This document shows positions 1 through 11,298 of a DNA stretch of 64,000 nucleotides, one piece after another. This stretch comes from Anaspis maculata (taxonomy: Eukaryota; Arthropoda; Insecta; Coleoptera; Scraptiidae): assembly GCA_949128115.1 (NCBI GenBank), contig OX421962.1:8092262-8156261 (forward strand), given 5' to 3'. The notes under the pieces were generated by a model. It searched no databases. It saw only the letters and a program-made list of their open reading frames with translations, and was not told the DNA's origin. Each line of letters begins with the position of its first letter. Within the stretch, counting starts at the first letter, position 1. A program made the position numbers and the translations under genes.

Positions 1-320
1 ATCATTTTTATTCTCAAGCCAAATTTCATGATTTCGCCACCATCTTCGCCGCCATATTGAAATCTCGTATAAGTGGAAAGATTTTCATGAAACTTGGAAC
101 TTACCCTTGTCTAGTACGATCATTCTGATTTTCAAGCCGAATTTCATTATTCTGCCGAAATTTTGGCCGCCATATTGAAATTGTTTGCCCAAATAACGGT
201 AGAGTAGAACCCTATAGTTACTTAACATCTTGCGTTCACTAATCCTTCAAAAAGGAAGTGCGCTACTGAGCCTCATGCCCATAAGGCATGTTCGCTTGTT
301 GTTACTAAGCAACGGAGACG
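1..320 (-). repeat. Dispersed repeat copy, inverted relative to 15130-15450
   Basis: Read on the minus strand, this stretch matches 15130-15450. Both carry a CCTCATGCCCAT-type block next to CGCTTGTT, then a block ending in a T-rich run before GAACGCAAGATG, then TACCGTTATTTGGGC, and then units with ATGGCGGCC and ATTTGGCTTGA. The two copies are diverged but collinear. The repeat carries no ORF. It runs off the left edge of the window. Confidence 0.75.
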
Positions 321-705
321 TAGAGCATCAAACTAAGAAAATATGAATTTCTTATACTATTGACTACCCCATACAAAGAATCTCAAAATTATAGGGTGGC
401 TGGGTGGCCAGCGGCCACAAAAGTTCTTGCACCATTTCAAAAAAGTACAAAATTGCAAGGTATCCTTCACCAACCTGTATTAAGCCCATCGCTGTCACAA
501 GCTAACAAGCATTCACAGATGGTGATAGTAGGAAGATTTGGGTTCCTGGGAAGAAGTGGGTTGGGGGGGGGGGGGGGGCAGGCGAAATTTCTTTGAATGA
601 TAATACTGATGATATTACGTATTTTCACCAACTGAAGCAAGAAGAACGACCAAAACAAACACAAATTGAGCTTCTTGCTTAACTCCAAACAAAAGCTTTT
701 CTAAA
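321..705. other. No gene seen; contains a G16 run
   Basis: I see no coding or RNA gene here. A run of 16 consecutive G residues lies at about 563-578. The short ORFs in both directions have no recognisable domain. Confidence 0.5.
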
Positions 706-1029
706 TTGGAGTAAAGCTAAAAGTCTTTCCACAATAATTTTTTATATTTCATTTTTCTTGAATGTTGCCGACCGGTTTCGCCAATCTGATTGGCATCAAC
801 TGGGTGGTACAAAAAAAAGTGTAGAAATTGTAAAAATCTGAATGTCAGAATTGAAAATTTTGTAATGTAATGTAAATTTCATCAATTTTGACATTCAGAT
901 TTTTACAATTTTTACACCCTCTTTGTACAGCCCAGTTGATGCCAACCAGATTGGCGAGACCGGTCGGCAATATTCAAGGAAAATCAAATATAAAAAAACA
1001 TTGTGAAAAGCCTTTTAGCTCTACTCCAA
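706..1029. mobile_element. Foldback element, arms of about 160 bp
   Basis: The left arm (706-868) is the diverged inverse complement of the right arm (about 873-1029). Paired landmarks are TTGGAGTA/TACTCCAA at the ends, GCCGACCGG near the middle, GGCATCAACTGGG, and AAATTGTAAAAATCTGAATG near the loop. The loop is only a few bases. It has no coding capacity, so it is best called a non-autonomous foldback/MITE. Confidence 0.8.
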
Positions 1030-2801
1030 TTTATACAACAACTATTCCACTTCAAGTTTATGGAAACTTTCTACATTAAAAAAAAGCTTTTCTAGCTTTT
1101 GCGGATGCGACGTCCTATTACTAAAGCAGTAGCTTTTCAGTGAATTTCTTCTTCTGCCAGTGTGAAATCGCTTTTCTTCAAGTTTCTGAAATATTTGGGA
1201 ATGAATTCTGCTAGCTCTTTCAGGCAGGCATTAAACAAATCGGGTTTTGGTTTTTGGGTTTTTCAACTTTTTTTATTTTTTTTTTGTGTTAGTGGATCTT
1301 GATGAAGAGAGAAATACTCGCACTCACGGGCCCCCCACGGGGCTCCGGGCTCCGATGATATATCACCTCCTGAACCACCCTCTCGGTGGCACTGAGTATA
1401 TGTGAGAGTCCTCTGTACGCTCAGCCTTTCAGCCTCTAAATCGAAGCCGGTGATGATTTTCTTCTAACTGGCATTTGAAGACATTACTGCATATCTTCAT
1501 TTGAACAGGCGGCGAAAGAAAAAAATTTCTTTTAGGATGTAGGTACTCTTTACAAGGAAAATATTTCTGATGCAAATAGAGGCCCTAGGATGGCGCGCGT
1601 GAAATTTGACGATATTCTTCTGTGATTAGTGCCTGTTTCTCAAAATTTTTCGTTACCAATTCATGTGATGATATCGAATCAATTTCATTGAATGCCACTT
1701 GGAAGAAATTCACTTGCTCCGTTTATTGGCCCTAAAGCGGAGCCGCTCTGGTCGTACAGAGTGCTCTTAAGTAGGTTTTGGCATGTAGGTACTTGAATAT
1801 AAACAATTTTTTTTCTTCTAATATCTTATTTGTGATTGATGATGGAAACTAATACATAGTAACTTTCAATTTAATTACCTATTGACACGCAAGGATGTTA
1901 TTGACCACGTGATCTCGTGCGGTTAATATCCATCTAGTAATTCCCACAGTGATTGATGCAAGCAGGTACACAACATACATGCCTAGCTTGAATGAATCGT
2001 TCGGAATACGAGAGCAAAGCAGTGGTCAGTATTGTTCAGATTTTCCTAGAACTTGACTTCTGTAAAGGTCATCAACTGCTAATTCCAATTAAATATAAAT
2101 GCACCGACAATAGCTGGGCCCAAACATGGACCTCCTAATTAAGCTGGACTGGTGATAGTTCCCATGTGAATGATTCCCCAATGGGTCTCTTGAAAGCAAG
2201 CCTTGGACCGCCATTAGGTCTTTCTAAAGGTCTATTTGTTATTTCAGTTATGGCAGTAATCACAGAGAATAGCCGTAAATAAATTTAATGCAAAAGTTTG
2301 TTATGACAGCTCCATGAAGTTCGTATGAAAATCGAAGTGACAGTTAGTGACCGGACATGATCTGGGTGATGCGAAGCCAACTAGTCGAAGTTATAATTGG
2401 TGGTTCTTGAACGTTCGTATTGCAACACATTTTTTTGGGCGATTAGACTATTCTGACGACACAGTTTGTATGATGAAAATCTATTTCTACTAACTGAAAC
2501 TATCACTCGCGTAAGGTTACCTATATCGGTATACTCGTAGGATCTGACACAACAATTCTTTTTTGAGAAAATTGTAAACTGTTCAAGAGCACGTGCGTTG
2601 TAAACTTGACCCACGCGAGAATGAGAACCATCGTTAAATCCATCTTGACCTTATTGGCCAAAGACTTGATTAAAACGGCCCATGAGAGTGTCACCTGTGA
2701 TTTAACAGACATATGGTAATTAGCAGTCCTAAGAGGCAAGAGGCATACGACGTTCAAATCATTTTTCGAACGTACAGATGTTTATCACGTCAAAATTATG
2801 T
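1030..2801. other. Intergenic sequence, no feature recognised
   Basis: No credible ORF, RNA gene, long repeat or terminal inverted repeat was recognised in this 1.8-kb stretch. Short ORFs are near random length. Confidence 0.45.
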
Positions 2802-2992
2802 TGGGTGCTTTCCACCTAGACGGTACAAATACCACCAGACGGCACATGTTCCATAGTGTGGCACAAAATTTTAGGTGATCCAATGAACGGCGCAGAACCG
2901 AGTAGGAACACGTAGATGGAAAGCACCGTTTGAAACCCGCACATGCGTAAATGGCAGGTGTACCGAACTTGGGGCTAGGTGGAAAGCACGCG
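2802..2992. mobile_element. Possible short MITE
   Basis: GGGTGCTTTCCACCTAG at the left end is matched by the inverse complement of CTAGGTGGAAAGCACGC at the right end, about 16 bp with one mismatch. A third related block, GATGGAAAGCACC, lies inside near 2925. No target duplication was identified, so the boundaries are tentative. Confidence 0.4.
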
Positions 2993-3520
2993 TTGCAACC
3001 GTCCTTAGGGCGATACCGGCGATCGCATGTATATCCCATCTACGTTGTAAATTCCGAGGTAAATTCAGTAATTTCAGTTTTTGGAATTGATCGTCTGATG
3101 GCCGCATTCCGCAACCTATTCTTCTGAAAGTCCAGCAGAAGATGTGCTGGAGGAAAAACTGACCCAAACAAATATTTTATCTCAAAAGATCGCATGGTAG
3201 GTTGAAAAAGTGACATTACTGAATTTACAGCGTGAATGGGATGTGTAGGTAGCGAACGCTGCTGTTATAAATGTCAATAGTACGTTAACGTCAAATGGCA
3301 AGTGACATCTCTTAACTGTTATTTTTGTCAAAGTTATGATGACTATAATTGACCTTATCGGGAAGTAAAACACCTCCAAGTGGCCAAAAAGCGAACCAAG
3401 GAGGTATGACCCGCCCACTGTAGAAATTCCTGTCTTACCAACCTAACAGACCACGTCAACATTTCAAATGCCGTCGAAATAATTTCGATTTAAAAGTCAA
3501 ATTCAAGAAAAAAGCTTGTT
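2993..3520. other. Intergenic sequence, no feature recognised
   Basis: Only short unrecognisable ORFs are present. It precedes the first large foldback element. Confidence 0.4.
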
Positions 3521-3597
3521 GAGTGGTGTGAATAGAAAGTTAGCAGAAACTCTTGCTTAGACTTTTGAGGAGTTGCTAGGAAAAACTTGGGTTTAGT

Positions 3598-3840
3598 ATA
3601 ACTCATCGACGCCCAACTCATCGACAGGATAACTGGCCGACAACAAACTCATCGACAAGACAACTCACTGACAAGACAGCTCACCGACAAGACAACTCAC
3701 CGACAAGACAACTCACCGACAAGACAACTCACCGACAAGACAACTCGCCGACAGAACAATTGATCGACAGGATAAGTTGCCGACATTCAACTCATCGCCA
3801 GGATAACCTGCCAACACCCTGCTCATCGACAGGACAACTA
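3598..3840 (+). repeat. FB1 left arm: 16-bp minisatellite
   Basis: The tandem unit is GACAAGACAACTCACC (16 bp), near perfect at about 3650-3750 and degenerate at both ends, where TCATCGACAGG variants occur. The inverse complement array is at 7690-7930. Confidence 0.9.
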
Positions 3841-3880
3841 GGAAAACTTATCGACAGCACCTGACCCTGTCCCTGTTGTT

Positions 3881-4142
3881 TTCGAATCAAAGAACTCAAT
3901 TGCCTGACTCAAGGAGCTTGTGATGTGGTGGTCGGCGCGTTCGACTATCACACCAGAGGTCGCGGGTTCAAGTCCCACTGTGGGCGCTCGGATTCTCGTC
4001 TCGAAATCAAACAAATAATGATTGCTAGATGCAAGACGCACGTGTGTCTCATAGTACGAACGATGGTGCCGACCCCATGCGATGTTACACGGCTTTATCA
4101 TGTCCAAGTTGTCTTCGAATCAAATAACTCAATTGCCTGACT
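3881..4142 (+). mobile_element. tRNA-derived SINE-like insertion with 29-bp flanking repeats
   Basis: An A-box-like TGGTGGTCGGC (near 3927) and a B-box-like GGGTTCAAGTCCC (near 3965) are spaced as in a tRNA internal promoter, and the anticodon-arm region reads ACTATCACACCAGAGG. The body (3910-4112) is flanked by 29-bp direct repeats beginning TTCGAATCAA (3881-3909 and about 4113-4142), with one mismatch. The last 30 bp of the body recurs at about 4196-4227. The flanking repeats are longer than typical SINE target duplications. It is not a functional tRNA, since the acceptor and D stems do not pair. It sits inside FB1. Confidence 0.6.
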
Positions 4143-4436
4143 TGATCCGACCGGATCTACAAAAACAAAAATAACTGGGACCTGACGAGGTCCATGTACA
4201 CGGCTTTAACATGTCCAAGTTGTCTTCAAGGCGATTCACCTTGCATTTTGTGTTTGAGGAATGCCACCTGGCAGAGTTGTATTATGGATTCAGACAGACT
4301 AAATCAGCTTTCTAGCCAAATTTGCACCCCGTGTAGGGTGGCGCGGGGTGTCTGAAAGTTGGAGGTGCAAAAGTTTTTTCAAACCATGCTATAATATTTT
4401 CATTATTCTCGTAAGTTGTCAAGTGTTATCGTATGG

Positions 4437-4532
4437 TCCTAGGACAATTCGTCGCAAGGACAATTTGTCGCGGGCAATTCGTCGCGGACAATTCGTCGCG
4501 CGGACAATTCGTCGCACGGACAATTCGTCGCA
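4437..4532 (+). repeat. FB1 inner array, GACAATTCGTCGC units
   Basis: Five or six tandem copies of GGACAATTCGTCGC with 0-3 bp spacers are present. Related units in the opposite orientation occur at 7593-7682, and relatives occur in the other two large foldbacks (8793-8832, 11003-11035, 17690-17720). Confidence 0.85.
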
Positions 4533-4574
4533 AAAGAAACGACACTTCTCGATGCGTGGCCGGACAATTAACAC

Positions 4575-6905
4575 ATAGGGGCTCATCAGGGCTCCAAAAT
4601 ACACATGAGGATAAAAGGAGCCCGATAGAGCTCCGAAGCCACGGAAAAAAGCAAAGGGGCTCAGCAGGGTTTCAAACTATATTGAGGACATAAGGGGACC
4701 TAATAGAAAACAAGGCAAAAGGGAACTCACTGTAGTATGTACTCAGAGAGTGAGGGGGTTCAGCAGGGCCTCAAAACACGTTGAAGAAACAAGGGGTCCA
4801 ATGAAATTTGCTTGAATTCAGATCGCTGGCTGTGAAAAAACATAAGGGGGCTAATTGGGGCTCCAAACTACTCTTTCGGACACAAAGGGGCCGATAGGGC
4901 TTTGAATATCACATGGAAGCACAAGGAACTCACTAATGCTCCAAAAGACACAGAAAAAAAGTGAGGGGGCTCAGCGGGGTCTCAACAGACGTTGAAGGAA
5001 CAATGGGGGCTCACGAAGGATCACTAGGGCCTCTAACAGCGCAAAAAGGCAAAAGGGGGCTCACTGGAATTCTGAAGGCTACAAAAAAACTCATCAGGGT
5101 TCCAAACGATACATGAGGGCACTAAAAAATGCTAATTGGTTCAGCAGGGCTTCAAAAGACGTTGATGGAACAAGAAGGACCTTAGAGGGCAACTAGGGCA
5201 ACAAGGGGGCTCACTGATATTCTCAAAGCTACGGAAAGAATAAAGGGGCTCATCAAGGCTCCAAACGATACATGAGGAAACAAGGGGCCAGATGGAGCTC
5301 CATAAGCCACGGAAAAATGCTACGGGGCTCAGCAGGGTTTCAAAAGACATTAAAGAAACAAGAAGGCTCTTGGAGGGCCCCTAGGGCCTCTAACAATGCA
5401 AGAAGGCACAAGGGGGCTCACTGGAACTCTAAAAGCTACGCAAAGTATAAGGGGTCTCATCAGGGCTCCAAACGATACATAGAGTACACAATAAGGAAGC
5501 CCGATAGAGCTCCATAAGCCACGGGAAAATGCTATAGGGCTCAGCCGGGCTTTAAAAGACGTTGAAGAGACAAGGGGCCTTTAGAGGGCAACTAGGACAA
5601 CAAGGGGGCTTACTGAAATTCTGAAAGCTACGAAAAGCATAAAGAGGCTCATCAGGGCTCCAAACGGTACATTAAGGCACAAAATGGGCCCGACGGAGTT
5701 CTGTTTAACAAAAGAAGACAAAATAAGGGGCTTACCTCTGGGCATACTGATACCCTGAAAGCCATGAAAAAACATGATGGGGCTAATTAAAACTACACTT
5801 GCAGGCACAGGGGGGGGGGAGCAACAAGGGTCGGAATATCATATGAATGCACAAGAGACTTACTAATGCTCCGACCGATAGGGCTCCGAATGACATGACG
5901 GCACAAGGGTGCTTATAGTGCTCCGAAAGTAACGGAAAATACAAGGGGACTTAGCAGGTCTTCAAATTACATTGAAGACACAAGAAGGGGGCCCAATGAA
6001 GCTCTGGATAACAGAAGATGATGAAAGAGGGCTCAATGGAATTCTGGAAGCTATGAAACACAACGGCACTTTTAGGACGCAAGGGGGCCCGATAAGAGGC
6101 TGAATATCACATGAAGGCACAAGGGGGTTTACCAGTGCTCCGAAAGCTTCGGAAAAATAAAAAGGGGCCCAACAGAGCTTCAGTCGATGTTAAGGACACA
6201 AGGAGGCCTACTGGAGATCTGTACTAAATATAATAAAATAGGCTTATTGGTACGTATTTTCTCTGGAAGCCTATCAGCTCTGGGGTTTATAAGAGCTTTG
6301 ATCACATTTAAAGTAACAAAGGGGCCCAGCAAGGCTACGAATATCACATGATGGCACAACGCTGCTTGCTGCTCCGGAAGTCACAGGAAATACAACGGGG
6401 CATAGCAGGGCTCCAAATCACACTGGGATCCAGTGGGGCTCTTGATAACACAAGTTTGCAAAATGGGGGTTTCTAGAATTCTGGAAGCTATGAAAAATAT
6501 AAGAAGGGTCATGAGGGCTCAAAACTATACTTAAGGACGTAATAAGGAGCTCGACAGGGCTTTGAACACCACATGAAGGCACAAGGGGCTTACTAGTGCT
6601 CCGAAAGTCACGGAAAAATGTGAGGGGGCTCAGCAGAGCTCAGAAAAAATATAAGGAAACTCCAGGGTAGGGCTCCGAATATGACATGGAAACACAAAGG
6701 TGCTTACTGATGCGAAAGTCACGGAGAAATGCAAGGGGCTCGCCAAAGGCTTTAAACTGCACTAAAGACACAAGGAGGTCCAATGGAGGTCTGGATAGCA
6801 CAAGAACGCAACAGAGGGCTTGCTGGGATTCTGGTAGTCATGAAAAAACCTGAATGGCTAATTGGGTCTCCAAACAACACTTGCGGACACAAGGGGCTCG
6901 ATAGG
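4575..6905 (+). repeat. FB1 core satellite, GGGCTC-rich, about 60-bp monomers
   Basis: Diverged tandem monomers follow the pattern AGGGGGCTCA...GGGCTCCAAA...ACACAAGGGG. Sequence is uniform in orientation across 2.3 kb. The same family in the opposite orientation makes up the cores at 8836-10980 and 16300-17640. Open frames in it are by-products of a stop-poor repeat and have no recognisable protein similarity. Confidence 0.85.
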
Positions 6906-6920
6906 GTTCCGAATCAGAGA

Positions 6921-7515
6921 GCTTGTTTACGCGAGGCTTAGCAGAGATTTTAACAGTGGTTAGTTAGGAGTGTTTACGCGCGCTGACCAAAATGACAGCC
7001 GACAACCCCTTAACCTGGGCCGCTATTCTTGAATCGTGTGAGAAAAGTCCCTGGGAGTAAAATACATTCCGCAGTACACTGATGTAGCGAATGTTGCCTA
7101 AAATCGTGGTTTTTAGGCAACTTTCGCCACAAAAGTGTACTGCGGAATGGATTTTACTCCCAGGGACTTTTCTCACACGATTCAAGAATAGCGACCTAGG
7201 GAGACATCTTTCAAAGAAGATGGTTAATCATCAATTATCAATTTTAATAAACTGGTGCTCACAGGTCATCCAACATCCAACCCAACCCATAAATCTGCTG
7301 TAAATCCAACCGATTTCTGGTTTGCACATGCGTCGTAATGTGCATGGGCGTTTACGTGCGATTGCCAACACTTGTTTGCTTACTAAATGCAATTTAAAAT
7401 CACATTTAGCTAAGCTTAACAGCTGTTGCGAAACTTGCGTTTAGAGGTGTTTATGCGGACGATAACATTGATGTTACGGACCTTAACGCCAGTTTTAAAC
7501 CTCGCGTAAACAAGG
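6921..7515. mobile_element. MITE with TIR CTTGTTTACGCGAGG, nested in FB1
   Basis: GCTTGTTTACGCGAGG at 6921 is mirrored by CCTCGCGTAAACAAGG ending at 7515 (15 of 16 bp). Weaker subterminal inverted matches with GTTTACG follow. The element interrupts the GGGCTC satellite, so it inserted after FB1 was formed. It has no ORF of note. Confidence 0.75.
7014..7200. repeat. Long hairpin inside the nested MITE
   Basis: Two arms of about 75-85 bp are near-perfect inverse complements. They run from CCTGGGCCGCTATTCTTG through CCCTGGGAGTAAAAT and CATTCCGCAGTACAC to the loop, and back to GCGACCTAGG. The loop, with TGCCTAAAATCG, contains a smaller hairpin. Confidence 0.85.
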
Positions 7516-7592
7516 CCATTGTTCCGCAAGCTCGGTGCACCACTAAAAGTGCGCGGAGTAATGCAAAGTGACTCACTAGAGGTTGAAAGACA

Positions 7593-7682
7593 TTGAAAAA
7601 ACGAACTGTTCGTGTGACGAACTGTCCGTGTGACGAATTGTCCGCGACGGATCGTCCACGCCACGAATTGTCCGGTCACGTT
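7593..7682 (-). repeat. FB1 inner array, right side
   Basis: Degenerate units of the type GTGTGACGAATTGTCC are the inverse complement of the array at 4437-4532. They form the inner pair of inverted arrays. Confidence 0.75.
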
Positions 7683-7689
7683 ATTGTAT

Positions 7690-7930
7690 AAGTTCTCTTG
7701 TTGATAAATTGTCCTGTCGGCGAGTTGTCTTGTCGGTGAGTTGTCTTGTCGATGAGTTGTCTTGTCGGTGAGTTGTCTTGTCGGTGAGTTGTCTTGTCGG
7801 TGAGTTGTCTTGTCGGCGAGATGTCCTGTCGACGAGTTGTCCTGTCGACGAGTTGTCTTGTCGGTGAGTTGTCTTGTCAATGAGTTGGGTGTGGGCAAGT
7901 TATCCCGTCGATGAGCTGGGTGTCGACGAG
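7690..7930 (-). repeat. FB1 right arm: 16-bp minisatellite, inverted
   Basis: The tandem unit is GGTGAGTTGTCTTGTC, the inverse complement of the left-arm unit, with degenerate outer units mirroring those on the left. It is open in several frames without coding meaning. Confidence 0.9.
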
Positions 7931-8003
7931 TTGTCCGACTCCCAAAAACTCCCTTAGCAAAATCGAAGTAGAAGCTTTTGCTGAATTTTTATTCACACCA
8001 CTC

Positions 8004-8211
8004 ATTATTCACCTTTATTCTCAAAAGTCGTGAGTAAGTTACCACTATCAGTGGCACTTCAGTAAAAAGTACCTGGTTTTGTATTTCACTTTAAGGGACT
8101 CACCCTGGTAGCTTCCTCCTTCCACGGTTTTTTCAAATTCCCAGTAACTGTTCTTTATACAATAAAATAACAGGTACAGTCGAAAATGTCCCACTTTTAA
8201 ACACAATGTAG
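8004..8211. other. Short spacer between FB1 and FB2
   Basis: About 200 bp of unique-looking sequence separates the two large foldbacks. No gene is visible. Confidence 0.5.
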
Positions 8212-8225
8212 GCTGAGGGGGTAAC

Positions 8226-8475
8226 CGGAATAAACATCGCAGGAGAAAACATCGCAGGAAAAAACATAGCGGAAAAAACATAGCAGGAAAAAACATCGCA
8301 TGGAAATAACATCGTATGGAAAAAACATTGCACGGAAGAAACATCGCACGGAAGAAACATCGACCGGAAAAAACATAGCATGGAATAAACATCGCAGGAG
8401 AAAACATAGCGGAAAAAATATAGCCGGAAAAAACATCGCACGGTAAAACATAGCAGGGAAATAACATCGCAAGGG
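8226..8475 (+). repeat. FB2 left arm: 15-16-bp minisatellite
   Basis: Tandem GGAAAAAACATCGCA/GGAAAAAACATAGCA units occur with several length variants. The mirror image is at 11040-11298. ORFs of 124-146 codons on the minus strand are artefacts of the periodicity. Confidence 0.9.
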
Positions 8476-8835
8476 TGTATTTTTCCAAATCTCCTGTGGT
8501 CTCCCAACTATCAAAATCAAGTATGACTGCAAGTACGCGGAAATGAAGTCTTCAGTACAGGTCAAAGTACGAATGGGGGCCGCCTGGGGTGGAGGCCTGG
8601 ATATATCAGAAGTCTGGCCGTGCATGATGTGCATGATGGAAGTCTACACACGGTAAGGTATCATGTTTGGGTCGTGAGATTCAAGTAGGTACCTATGAGA
8701 GTCGTTCAAGTCAAAGACATAAATAAGTATAGGGGCTGTCTGTAGCAGAATTTTTTCCTGGCTGTGATTTTTTCATGCTATGTTCTCTCCGGTGACCGGA
8801 CAATTCTTCGCTAGACAATTCTTCGCGCCGGAAAA

Positions 8836-10980
8836 TTTGGAGCTCTGATGAGGCCGAGTGTGAGTGTGATATTCAGAGCCCTATCCCCCACTGGGTTTTT
8901 ACGTAGCGTTTCAAGCCTTGTTGAGCCCCCTTGTCTCTACAAGGTATCGTTTGGGATCTTTATGAATCCCCTTGGGTATCTTGGGGGATTTGCTTCGCCC
9001 TTATGCCTTGGACAGTTCCACAGAGCCCTATTAGGCCCCATTGTCTTCATGTTGCATTTGTAGCCCTGCTGAGCCCCTTTTCACAATGTGTTAGTTTTCA
9101 AGCCCTAGTTAGCTCCTATTAGTGTTTATGTGTTGATCAAAGTTCTACGGGCCCCCTCGTGTCCCCAAGTGTCATTAGGAACTCCAGTGAGCCCCGCCAG
9201 GCATTCGCTCGATTTTCAGAGGCCTCTCCTCTCTTGTGTCTACATTGGAGCGTTTCAAGCCCTACTGAGCCCCTTTGTATCTCCAAGTATTATTGGAGCC
9301 CTATTGAGCCCCCTTGTGTCTTCAATTATCGTTTGCGGACCAGGTGACCCTCTCCTGATTTCTCGAGGTTTCTGGATTCTAAGAAAGCTCCTTCGTGCCT
9401 TATCAAGTTTCTGAGAGTCCTATGTTGCCCCCCTGTGTCTTTGTTTCATTTGTAGCCCTGCTGAGCCCCTTTTTTGAATGTGTTAGTTTTTTAAGGTCTA
9501 GTTAGCTCCTGTTAGTTCTCTATGTGTTGGTCAAAGTTCTACGGGGCCACCTCGTGTCCCCCAACTGTCATTTAGAGCCCCAGTGAGCCCCGCCAGGCCT
9601 TCGTGCGATTTTTGGAAGCCTCTTCTCTCTTGTGTCTACATTGGAGCGTTTCAAGCCCTACTGAGCCCCATTGTATCTTCAAGGATCGTTTGGAGCCCTA
9701 TTGAGCCCCTTGTGTCTCCAATTATCGTTTGCAGACCAGGTGACGCCCTTCTGATTTCTCGATGTTTCTGGAATCTCAGAAAGCTCCTTGTGCCTTATTG
9801 AGTTTTTCAGAGCCGTATGTGCCCCCCCTCTGTGTCTTCGTGTTACATTTGTAGCCCTGCTAAGCTCCTTTTTTCAAGCTCTAGTTAGCTCCTGTTCGTC
9901 TTTGTGTGTTGGTCAAAGTTCTACGAAGCCACCTCATGTCTCCAAGTGTCATTTGGAGCCCCAGTGAGCCCCGCCAGGCCTTCGTCCGATTTATAAAGGC
10001 CTCTTCTCTCTTGTGTTCACATCGAAGCGTTTCAAGCTCTACTAAGCCCCTTTGTATCTTCAAGTATCGTTTGGAGCCCTATTGAGCCCCCTTGTGTCTT
10101 CAATTATCGTTTGCAGACCAGGTGACCTCCTTCAGATTTCTCGAAGTTTCCGGAATCTTAGCAGCTCCTTTGTGCCTTTTTATGTTTTCAGAGGCCTATG
10201 TGGCCCCCCTGTGTCTTTATGTTTCATTTATAGCTCTGCTGAGCCCCTTTTTAGATTGTGCTAGTTTTCGAAGCTCTAGTTAGCTCCTATGAGTCTTTAT
10301 GTGTTGGTCGAAGTTCTACAGGGCGCCCCGAGCTCTCTTTGTGTCTCAAAGTTTCATTTGGCGCCTTAGTGGGCCTCGCCAGGCCTTCTTGCAATTATAA
10401 GAATCCTATCCTCCCTTATATCTACATTGAAGCGTTTCAAACCCTGCTGACCCCCCTTGTATCTTTAAGTATCGTTTGGAGCCCTAATGAGCCCCCTTGT
10501 GTCCACAATTATGGTTTGGGGCCTCGGTGACCCCCTTCTGACCTCTTGACATTTCTGGCATCTTAGAAAGCTCTCTTGTGCCTTTCCAGGTTTCTCAAAG
10601 CCCTATCAGGCCCCCCTGTGTCTTAATGTGTCATTTGTAGCCCTGTTGAGCCCCTTTCCAACCCGTATTTGTTGCGGAGCTCTAGTCAGCTCCTGTGTGT
10701 CTTCACGTGTTGATCGGAGCCCTATAGGCCCCCCTTATGCCTTAGGGTGTCATTTGGAGCCCTAGTGAGTCCTATCAGTCCTTCTTGCGATATTTACAGC
10801 CTTATCCTCTCTTGGTCTACAGTGTAGTGGTTTAGGCCCTGCTGAGCACCCTTGTGTCTCCTAATGTCGTTTGGAGCCCCATTGAGCCCTTCATGCCTTT
10901 TTGTGTTTTTCGAAGCCCTATCTAGCCTTGTGTCTACATTGTGGCTATTTGAGTCCTGCTAGCCCCCTTGTGTCTTGAAG
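8836..10980 (-). repeat. FB2 core satellite with about 390-bp higher-order period
   Basis: Monomers of about 60 bp read GGAGCCCTATTGAGCCCC then TTGTGTCTTCAA. A block with GACCAGGTGAC recurs near 9337, 9734 and 10116, with a degenerate copy near 10518. This gives a higher-order period of roughly 380-400 bp made of several monomers. It is the inverse orientation of the FB1 core. Confidence 0.85.
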
Positions 10981-11039
10981 TATGCGCGGGCGCAATGCTT
11001 GCGAAGAATTGTCCAGCGAAGAATTGTCCCAGCACCATT

Positions 11040-11298
11040 CTCCCCTGCTATGTTTTTTTCCGCGATATTTATTCCGTGCGATGTTTTATCCTGCTATGTT
11101 TTTTCCATGCTATGTTTTCTCCCTGCTATGTTTTTTTTCCGCGATATTTATTCCGTGCGATGTTTATTCCGTGCTATGTTTTATCCTGCTATGTTTTTTC
11201 CATGCTATGTTTTTTCCCTGCGATGTTTTTTCCATGCTATGTTTTCTCCGCTATGTTTTTTCCGGCTATGTTTTTTCCAGCGATGTTTTTTCCTAGAT
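11040..11298 (-). repeat. FB2 right arm: minisatellite, inverted
   Basis: Tandem TGCGATGTTTTTTCC/TGCTATGTTTTTTCC units are the inverse complement of the left arm. The three overlapping ORFs here share the same repeating peptide in three frames, as expected for a non-coding array. Confidence 0.9.

Larger units (their letters stand above)
3521..8003. mobile_element. Large foldback element FB1 with minisatellite arms
   Basis: The left end GAGTGGTGTGAATA (3521) is mirrored by TATTCACACCACTC (ending 8003). The inverted similarity continues inwards through about 60 bp of diverged sequence into a minisatellite, which is in one orientation on the left (3598-3840) and in the opposite orientation on the right (7690-7930). 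A second inverted pair of arrays lies inside (4437-4532 and 7593-7682) around a GGGCTC-rich satellite core. An alternative, smaller element (3589-7943) is suggested by AAAAACTT at 3581 and AAAAACTC at 7944, which could be a target duplication. No transposase ORF is present. The architecture is like Drosophila FB elements, known for long inverted repeats made of short tandem units; relatedness to them is inference. Confidence 0.75.

Noticed and set aside
3910..3985. Functional tRNA gene
   Set aside because: A and B boxes are present, but stems do not pair properly and the sequence continues as a SINE body between direct repeats.
7416..7898. 160-codon minus-strand ORF rich in Thr/Asp/Arg/Gln
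   Set aside because: It is the translation of the 16-bp FB1 arm array. The unit is not a multiple of three, so all frames read similarly, and there is no independent coding signal.
3598..8475. CRISPR-like regular short repeats
   Set aside because: The units are head-to-tail without unique spacers, and the genome is eukaryotic.
8048..8634. Three overlapping ORFs of 124-146 codons with MFFPAMF-like repeats
   Set aside because: They are frames through the FB2 left minisatellite, with the same peptide pattern in every frame.
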